Part shown: positions 58,670-64,000 of the stretch, in pieces
How the letters are laid out: every line of letters begins with the position of its first letter
Position numbering within the stretch: the first letter of the stretch is position 1
DNA from: DATEHQ01 sp035279525
GTDB lineage: Bacteria; Chloroflexota; Dormibacteria; Dormibacterales; Dormibacteraceae
NCBI GenBank assembly: GCA_035279525.1
Contig: DATEHQ010000100.1
Span: 1 to 64,000, forward strand
Direction of reading: 5' to 3'
Length of the DNA: 64,000 nucleotides
Translations under genes and position numbers: made by a program
Notes under the pieces: model-generated
The model's database searches: none
Told to the model about the DNA's origin: nothing
The model's input: the letters and a program-made list of their open reading frames with translations, nothing else

Positions 58670-59806
58670 ATGTCGCTCGCAGCCAGGCGGAAGGCGATCC
58701 CGGTCAACGTCGGAGGCGTGGTCATCGGCGGCGCGGCGCCGATCGCGGTCCAGACCATGACGAAGACCGACACCCGTGACGTCAAGGCCACCCTAAGGCA
58801 GATCCACGAGCTGAAAGAGGCAGGCTGCGAGATCGTGCGGCCGGCAGTGCCCGACCATGAGGCGGCCGAGGCGCTGAAGGAGATCGTCAAGGGCTCACCT
58901 CTGCCGGTGATCGCCGACATCCATTACGACCACACCCTGGCCTTGATGGCGATCGAGGCGGGCGTGCACTGCCTGCGCCTCAACCCCGGCAACATCCCGG
59001 ACCGCGACAAGGTCGTCAAGGTCGTCAACGCGGCGAAGGAGCGTCAGATCCCGTTCCGGATCGGCGTCAACGCCGGCTCGCTGCCTGAAGAGGTGCACAA
59101 GAGCCTTCGCGAGCAGCACCACATCGACCGCGACGACCGTGAGCGCACTGCCGACCGGATGGTGGAGGTTGCGCTCGGCCACTGCAAGATCCTGGAGGAC
59201 CTGGATTACGGTCCCGGCTTCATCAAGGTCTCGCTGAAGGCGACGGACGTCTGGACGAACGTGACCGCAAACCGGAAGTTCGCCGCCGCGCGGCCGTACC
59301 CGATCCACCTCGGTGTGACCGAGTCGGGCCCGGTCGAGGCGGGCAGCATCCGCAGCGCCGTCGGCCTGGGCATCCTGCTCAGCGAGGGGATCGGAGACAC
59401 GGTTCGCGTCTCGCTCGCGACCGCGGACCCGCGGGAGGAAGTCCGCGTGGCGCACGAGATCCTCAAGACCCTCGCCATCCGCAACGAGAGCCCGACCCTT
59501 GTCGCGTGCCCTACCTGCGGCCGGCTCGAATACGAGATGGTGCCGACGGTCAAGGCCGTGGAGGCGCACATCGCCCGGCTCAAGGTGCCGATCACGGTCG
59601 CCGTGATGGGATGCGTGGTCAACGGTCCCGCCGAGGCGCGGCACGCCGACATCGGCGTGACAGGCGGCCGCGGCAAGGGCGTGATTTTCAAGAAGGGTAA
59701 GCTGTACCGGACCGTGCCCCAGGAAGAGCTGCTTTCAGTGCTGCTGGCCGAGATCGATGGGATCGCGGCCGAGCATGCCCCTGCGCCGGCGCCGCTCCCG
59801 CGTTAG
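58670..59806 (+). CDS. ispG: 4-hydroxy-3-methylbut-2-en-1-yl diphosphate synthase (flavodoxin/ferredoxin)
   Basis: The penultimate MEP-pathway enzyme, a [4Fe-4S] protein of 378 residues. IAVQTMTKTDTRDVKAT begins the TIM barrel, with ADIHYDHTLAL, LRLNPGNI and GVNAGSLP. Cluster ligands appear as CPTCGRLEYE (about 280-289) and GCVVNGPAEA (about 309-318). ATG directly abuts the rseP stop. A hairpin terminator overlaps its stop codon. Confidence 0.95.
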   Translation: MSLAARRKAIPVNVGGVVIGGAAPIAVQTMTKTDTRDVKATLRQIHELKEAGCEIVRPAVPDHEAAEALKEIVKGSPLPVIADIHYDHTLALMAIEAGVHCLRLNPGNIPDRDKVVKVVNAAKERQIPFRIGVNAGSLPEEVHKSLREQHHIDRDDRERTADRMVEVALGHCKILEDLDYGPGFIKVSLKATDVWTNVTANRKFAAARPYPIHLGVTESGPVEAGSIRSAVGLGILLSEGIGDTVRVSLATADPREEVRVAHEILKTLAIRNESPTLVACPTCGRLEYEMVPTVKAVEAHIARLKVPITVAVMGCVVNGPAEARHADIGVTGGRGKGVIFKKGKLYRTVPQEELLSVLLAEIDGIAAEHAPAPAPLPR

Positions 59807-59830
59807 CCCGGTTTCACAGACCGGGCTTTC
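59805..59830 (+). terminator. intrinsic-type terminator after ispG
   Basis: AGCCCGGT (59805-59812) pairs with ACCGGGCT (59820-59827) across a 7-nt loop and is followed by TTCT. The stem starts inside the ispG stop codon. Confidence 0.7.
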
Positions 59831-59873
59831 TCGCGTCACGAATCTCAAATCATCGATGCTTGGGAGCTAGAGC

Positions 59874-61340
59874 ATGAAACAGCAGGAAACCGAAGAGCAG
59901 CAGGACTTCGTCAAAGAAGTCACCAAGATGTCCGACGACTTCGACCGCTGGTACACGGACGTGATCCGCAAGGCCGAGATGGCCGACTGGTCGGGTGTGC
60001 GCGGAATGATGGTCGTGCGCCCTTATGGCTGGGCGATGTGGGAAGCGATCCAGCGCGCGTTCGACGACATGATCAAGGAGAGCGGGCACGAAAACTGGGC
60101 TTTCCCCTTGCTCATACCACGCTCGTACCTCATGAAAGAGGCTGAGCACGTCGAGGGCTTTGCGCCCGAGGTGGCGTGGGTCACCAAGGCCGGCGGCGGG
60201 ATGGAGGAGCTGGAGGAGCCGCTGGCGGTGCGTCCCACCTCCGAGACGATCATCGGGGCGCTCATCAAGCGGTACATCCAGAGCCACCGTGATCTGCCCA
60301 AGCTGACGAACCAGTGGAACAGCGTGGTGCGCTGGGAGATGCGGTCGCGCCTGTTCCTGCGCAGCAGAGAGTTCTGGTGGCAGGAGGGGCACACCTTCCA
60401 TGCCTCGGCACAGGAGGCGATGGACGAGACGCAGCTCATCCTCGGCTACTACCGCTCGATCGCTGAGGACTGGCTCGCCGTCCCCGTGCTGAGCGGAAAG
60501 AAGTCGCCGGCCGAGACGTTCCCCGGGGCGGTCTACACGCTCACGCTCGAGGGCTTGATGAAGGACGGGCTCGCGCTCCAGATGGGCACCTCGCATTACT
60601 TCGGCCAGAACTTCGCGCGTGCCTACGACATCTCGTTCTCCAACAAGGACAACGAGCGCGAGCTTTGCTTCTCCACGTCGTGGGGCATCAGCACACGCCT
60701 GGTCGGGGCCGTGGTGATGGCTCACGGCGACGATTCGGGCATCATCGTGCCGCCCAGGGTGGCGCCGATCCAGGTCGTCATCGTGCCCATCTTTCGAGAC
60801 GACTCGGGTCGGGCCAAGGTCGAGAGGTTTATCGAATCGTGGTCCTCTGAGCTCAAGTCGGCGGGCATCCGGCATCGCGTCGATTGGCGCGACGAGCGGC
60901 CCGGCGACAAGTACGCGCACTGGGAGCTGAAGGGCGTGCCCCTGCGCCTGAACGTGGGCGCGCGCGACGCCGACGCCGGCCACGTCGAGATGGTCGACCG
61001 CCTGTCGCGAGAGCGCGTCACAGTGCCGGTGGCGGGAATTGGCGCGCGGCTGAAGATCGAGCTCGACTCGTTCCAGCGCAAGCTTTTCGAACGCGCCTTG
61101 CGCTTTCAGCGCGACCACACGTACGAGCTAGGCACGCTGGACGAGGTGGTCGCCCACTTCCGTGAGCGCGGTGGCTTCGTGTGGGCGAGCTGGTGCGGGG
61201 AACCGGCGGATGAGGCGCGCATCAGGGAGGCCGGCGGCGTGACGATCCGGACCATCGACGAGACGGCGAAACCCTCTGGGAGCTGCCTCGTGTGCGGCCG
61301 CCCGGCGAAGCACCGGGTGGCGCTGGCGAAAGCCTACTGA
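59874..61340 (+). CDS. proS: prolyl-tRNA synthetase, archaeal/eukaryotic-like type
   Basis: Attaches proline to tRNA-Pro. The 488-residue form is ProRS of the archaeal/eukaryotic type: it has no INS editing domain between motifs 2 and 3. FDRWYTDVIRKAEMADWSGVRG and WAMWEAIQRAFDDM are at the start, RPTSETIIGALIKRYIQSHRDLPKLTNQWNSVVRWEMRSR holds motif 2, and TSWGISTRLVGAVVM motif 3. The C-terminal zinc-like segment CLVCGRPAKH is present. A terminator separates it from ispG; ATG at 59874. Confidence 0.94.
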   Translation: MKQQETEEQQDFVKEVTKMSDDFDRWYTDVIRKAEMADWSGVRGMMVVRPYGWAMWEAIQRAFDDMIKESGHENWAFPLLIPRSYLMKEAEHVEGFAPEVAWVTKAGGGMEELEEPLAVRPTSETIIGALIKRYIQSHRDLPKLTNQWNSVVRWEMRSRLFLRSREFWWQEGHTFHASAQEAMDETQLILGYYRSIAEDWLAVPVLSGKKSPAETFPGAVYTLTLEGLMKDGLALQMGTSHYFGQNFARAYDISFSNKDNERELCFSTSWGISTRLVGAVVMAHGDDSGIIVPPRVAPIQVVIVPIFRDDSGRAKVERFIESWSSELKSAGIRHRVDWRDERPGDKYAHWELKGVPLRLNVGARDADAGHVEMVDRLSRERVTVPVAGIGARLKIELDSFQRKLFERALRFQRDHTYELGTLDEVVAHFRERGGFVWASWCGEPADEARIREAGGVTIRTIDETAKPSGSCLVCGRPAKHRVALAKAY

Positions 61341-61383
61341 ACGCCCGCCGCGCCTCGGTTAAGCCGGACTATCCGAAAGAGTA

Positions 61384-64000
61384 TCAGCCGACCGGGTTTT
61401 CGAAAGCCCCGATCGCTGGAGCGTCCTGGTACATGGACTCCTGCGGGATGACCTTCAGCGTGCCGTTGTGCACGGCGTCGAGCACCGCCTCGGCGACGTC
61501 GGGATGGAAGTGGGTACCGGCGCCTGTACGCACCTGCTCGACCGCCACCGAGAGTGACATCCCGCGACGGTAGGGCCGGTCCGAGGTCATGGCGTCGATC
61601 GCGTCGGCCGCGCTCACGATCCACGCATACATCGGTAGCTCGTCGGCCCTCTTGCGGTCGGGATAGCCCTTGCCGTCGTAGCGCTCGTGGTGTGACCGCA
61701 CTATCACCAGCTCGTCGGTCAGCATCTTGAGGACGCTCAGGATGTTGAAGCCGACCGTCGTGTGGCTCTTCATCTTGGCGAACTCGTCGTCCGTTAGCTT
61801 GCCCGTCTTGGAGAGGATCGCGTCGGGCACGGCGACCTTGCCGATGTCGTGCAGTCGGCCGCCCCGTTCGAGCCGAACCCACGCTTCCTGGTCCTTGGGG
61901 GAGTAGCGCATCTGCCGCGCGATCATCAGCGCGTACTGGGTCACGCGCTCGGAGTGGCCGCGCGTGTATGGGTCGCGGCCGTCCACTGTGCGCGCAAGCG
62001 CCTCGAGGGACTGGAGGATGACCTCCTCGCGGTCCTTGAACAGCCTCGCGTTGTCGATCACCACCGCGGCCTGCGCGGCCAGCTCGGTCACCAGGTTGCG
62101 GTGGTCGGCCGTGAAAGCGTGCCCGACCTGGTAGTTCGCCAGGAACAGGACGCCCAGCGGCTTGCCGCGCAGCGTGATCGGCACGCACAGCACGGCGCTC
62201 GGGTTGAGCGGGCCGTCGCTGGTGGACTCGCGGTCGATCGCCTGCATCACCGGCTCGCCCGTCTCCATGACGTCTCGGCAGATGTCACCCCCGAGCCCGA
62301 GGGCGAGCCTCTCCGCCGTCACGTGGTCGGTGCCAAACCCGCCCTTGAGGACGAGCTTCCCGTTGTCTTCCAGGGCAAGGCAGCCGATCTGCGCCGCCGA
62401 CGCCTTGGCCGCGCCGGCGAGCACCTGCTGGAGGACCTCGTTCAGGTCGAGGGTCGAGGTCGCGGCCTGCAGCGCCTCCTGAAGGTTGCGAAGCTCCCAG
62501 ATGCTGCGCTGGTTGTTGTCGTAGAGCTCGGCGTTGCGGACCGCGACCACACCCTGGTTGCCCAGGGTCGCAAGGACGCGCTGATCGTCGGTCGTCCACT
62601 CACGCCTTTTTGAATCGAAGACCGAGAGCGTGCCCCACAGGTGGCCGGACTCGAGCATCGGCGTGCAGATGGCGGCCTGCATCCCATAGGCGGCGAGGTC
62701 GGGGGGCGACCGCAGGTCGAAGCTCGCGTTGACGTCCGCCAGCGCGGTTGAGCGCAGGCTGAGCATCACCGCGCCGATGATGCCCTGGCCGTTCTTGAAT
62801 TCCATCCCGTCGACCTCGGCAGGGAATCCAAGGGACATGATCACCGCCTGGCTGCCGTCTGGCGTGGTGCGGGTCAGGAGTCCCGCCGTGCCCATCGTCA
62901 CGCGCACGGCGGTCTCGAGCGTCTTCTGCTCCAGCACGCGCGAGCCCTGCGTCACCGTGGTGAGCGCCTGCGAAACCTCGCCGAGAGCATCGAGGGCCGT
63001 GTCGAGCCGCGACGCCTGGCCGCTCACCGCCTGGAGGATGCGCGAGTTCTCGACCGCCACCCCCGCCATCGAGCCGAGCTGGTCGAGAGCCGCGATGTCG
63101 CCCTGGTTGAACGCGTTGGTTCCCCGCCGCCCGAGACACAGGGCCCCGATCACGCCGGCCTTGCTCCGGATGGGGGTGAGCGCTTCATTGGAGGTGCCGT
63201 TGCGCGACTCGGGCCGAAGCCCGCTGTACGCGTGCTCGTCCTCGGTGATCAGGTTGCGCAGCACGGTTTCGCCGTCCCGCACCCGGGTCAGCGCCGCGTC
63301 CAGCGGCAGCGGCTCCGTCGCTGCGCCGAGCAGGAGGTAGCTGCCGTCGGCCTGAAAGAGCACCGCACGTCCTCCGTCGTAGCGGATCACCTCTTTTCCC
63401 TTTTCGAGAACGAGCTCGAGCACCTCGCTCATCGTCTTGCCCGATGCTTCCTTGACGAGCTCGTTCATCAGCGAGTAGCGCGCGGACTCCTGGCGCGAGA
63501 GGGCCACGGCGTGCGCGCTCGCGAGCTGCGAGCCGGCGCGAAGGGTCAGGGTCGTCGCCAGGCGTTGGTCGTCGTCGTTGAAGCCGCCCGATTTGCTGCC
63601 CAGCAGGATGAACCCGCCGATGTGTTCGCCGATGGGCATCGGCACGGCCATCAGTCCCTCGACGCGCAGATCGTCAGGAAGGTAGTTCGCGAGCTCATGC
63701 AGCCCGGACTTGTTCCGGCCGACAAATCTCCTGCCCGACTCGACGGCGCCGAGCAGTGGACCCGCCCCATTGGTGCCGCGCTGGACGGGCTGCGGCCGCA
63801 GGCGCTCGAGGCCGATGCCGGGCGGCTGCGGGACGAACTGACGCCCGTCGGCTGAGGTGAGGAAGTAGCAGGCGAAGTCGGCGCCGACCTCCCGCGCGAT
63901 GTTGGCGGTCAGCGTGACGACGTCGCCCGGACGCCCGGGCGCGTCGGCGTCCGCGGTCGCGGCCAGAAAGGCGCGGTGCTTCAGCTCGAGCTGCAGGTTG
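61384..64000 (-). CDS. multi-GAF HD-GYP phosphodiesterase-type signalling protein (5' end outside window)
   Basis: Open without stop from 61384 to the window edge, so the start lies beyond 64000; at least 871 residues. About four GAF sensor domains follow one another (roughly 1-150, 170-325, 340-495, 505-650). The C-terminal HD-GYP domain (~665-860) carries GHSERVTQYALMIAR, LHDIGKVAVPDAIL and HHERYDGKGYP, the metal/HHExxDGxGYP motifs of c-di-GMP phosphodiesterases. No membrane segment is seen. Likely a cytoplasmic sensor that degrades c-di-GMP. The ATG at 63651 is internal. Confidence 0.88.
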   Translation of the reverse strand, partial: NLQLELKHRAFLAATADADAPGRPGDVVTLTANIAREVGADFACYFLTSADGRQFVPQPPGIGLERLRPQPVQRGTNGAGPLLGAVESGRRFVGRNKSGLHELANYLPDDLRVEGLMAVPMPIGEHIGGFILLGSKSGGFNDDDQRLATTLTLRAGSQLASAHAVALSRQESARYSLMNELVKEASGKTMSEVLELVLEKGKEVIRYDGGRAVLFQADGSYLLLGAATEPLPLDAALTRVRDGETVLRNLITEDEHAYSGLRPESRNGTSNEALTPIRSKAGVIGALCLGRRGTNAFNQGDIAALDQLGSMAGVAVENSRILQAVSGQASRLDTALDALGEVSQALTTVTQGSRVLEQKTLETAVRVTMGTAGLLTRTTPDGSQAVIMSLGFPAEVDGMEFKNGQGIIGAVMLSLRSTALADVNASFDLRSPPDLAAYGMQAAICTPMLESGHLWGTLSVFDSKRREWTTDDQRVLATLGNQGVVAVRNAELYDNNQRSIWELRNLQEALQAATSTLDLNEVLQQVLAGAAKASAAQIGCLALEDNGKLVLKGGFGTDHVTAERLALGLGGDICRDVMETGEPVMQAIDRESTSDGPLNPSAVLCVPITLRGKPLGVLFLANYQVGHAFTADHRNLVTELAAQAAVVIDNARLFKDREEVILQSLEALARTVDGRDPYTRGHSERVTQYALMIARQMRYSPKDQEAWVRLERGGRLHDIGKVAVPDAILSKTGKLTDDEFAKMKSHTTVGFNILSVLKMLTDELVIVRSHHERYDGKGYPDRKRADELPMYAWIVSAADAIDAMTSDRPYRRGMSLSVAVEQVRTGAGTHFHPDVAEAVLDAVHNGTLKVIPQESMYQDAPAIGAFENPVG

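Noticed and set aside
63649..63651. ATG as the start of the HD-GYP protein
   Set aside because: The same frame continues without a stop to the window end and encodes more GAF-like sequence.
1..64000. Phage, insertion sequence, CRISPR array or defence island
   Set aside because: No transposase, integrase, capsid or cas-like gene and no regularly spaced repeats seen; the only mobile-like trace is the palindrome at 25870-25912.

Overview
The window is a GC-rich bacterial chromosome segment made almost entirely of housekeeping genes. The gene order resembles that of Terrabacteria: rpmB / asp23-fakA-degV-recG, coaD-rpmF-fabD-acpP-rnc-smc-ftsY, ylxM-ffh-rpsP-khpA-rimM-trmD-rplS-rnhB-yraN, comM-dprA-topA, and rpsB-tsf-pyrH-frr-uppS-cdsA-dxr-rseP-ispG-proS. 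With an archaeal-type ProS, a PreP-like M16C protease, bacterial Ku plus an ATP-dependent ligase, and apparently leaderless promoters, it fits an uncultivated lineage near Chloroflexota or 'Ca. Dormibacterota'. That placement is an inference and the sequence alone does not settle it. There is no phage, insertion sequence, CRISPR array or tRNA that I can see.

Layout. 1-268 is the 3' end of a 23S rRNA with no 5S gene after it. 400-3782 is a compact riboflavin operon (ribD-ribE-ribBA-ribH). 3786-12000 is a mixed set: a beta-propeller lipoprotein, a PPOX flavoprotein, an M16C metalloprotease, a LiaF-like membrane protein, a formimidoyltransferase, an AcuC-type deacetylase and a YCII protein. 11993-25704 carries ribosomal proteins L28 and L32, the fatty-acid kinase pair FakA/DegV, RecG, SelD, RsmD, CoaD, FabD, ACP and RNase III. 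25705-26187 is non-coding and holds a decayed endonuclease-like remnant and several palindromes. 26188-37418 carries SMC, both SRP GTPases and the rpsP-trmD-rplS translation cluster. 37415-45327 on the minus strand holds an NHEJ operon (ku-ligase-epimerase-ABC exporter) and a second ABC exporter whose permease is frameshifted. 45350-61340 covers two hydrolases, natural competence/recombination (comM, dprA), topoisomerase I, and the translation / isoprenoid / phospholipid operon. 61384-64000 is a multi-GAF HD-GYP protein running off the window.

Most unusual signals. (1) selD encodes selenocysteine: an in-frame UGA at 19829 occupies the catalytic Cys position and is followed at once by a two-helix hairpin with the layout of a bacterial SECIS. 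Standard gene calling would drop the first 22 residues. (2) Three genes (a coaD-linked coiled-coil gene, fabD and rnc) have no suitable ATG/GTG/TTG start at the expected N-terminus. Each has an ATA codon overlapping the upstream stop (ATAA or ATAG), 7-8 nt after a purine-rich Shine-Dalgarno sequence. ftsY and the inositol-monophosphatase gene similarly appear to start at CTG in CTGA overlaps. (3) Many operon-leading genes have a TANNNT hexamer about 8-11 nt before the start codon and no Shine-Dalgarno, which suggests leaderless mRNAs. I used this spacing to choose several starts.

How the genes work together: riboflavin synthesis, fatty-acid activation and transfer (FabD, ACP, FakA/DegV), phospholipid and undecaprenyl-phosphate synthesis (CdsA, UppS, Dxr, IspG), co-translational targeting (Ffh, FtsY, YlxM) and ribosome/tRNA maturation (RimM, TrmD, RsmD, RNase III, Frr, Tsf).
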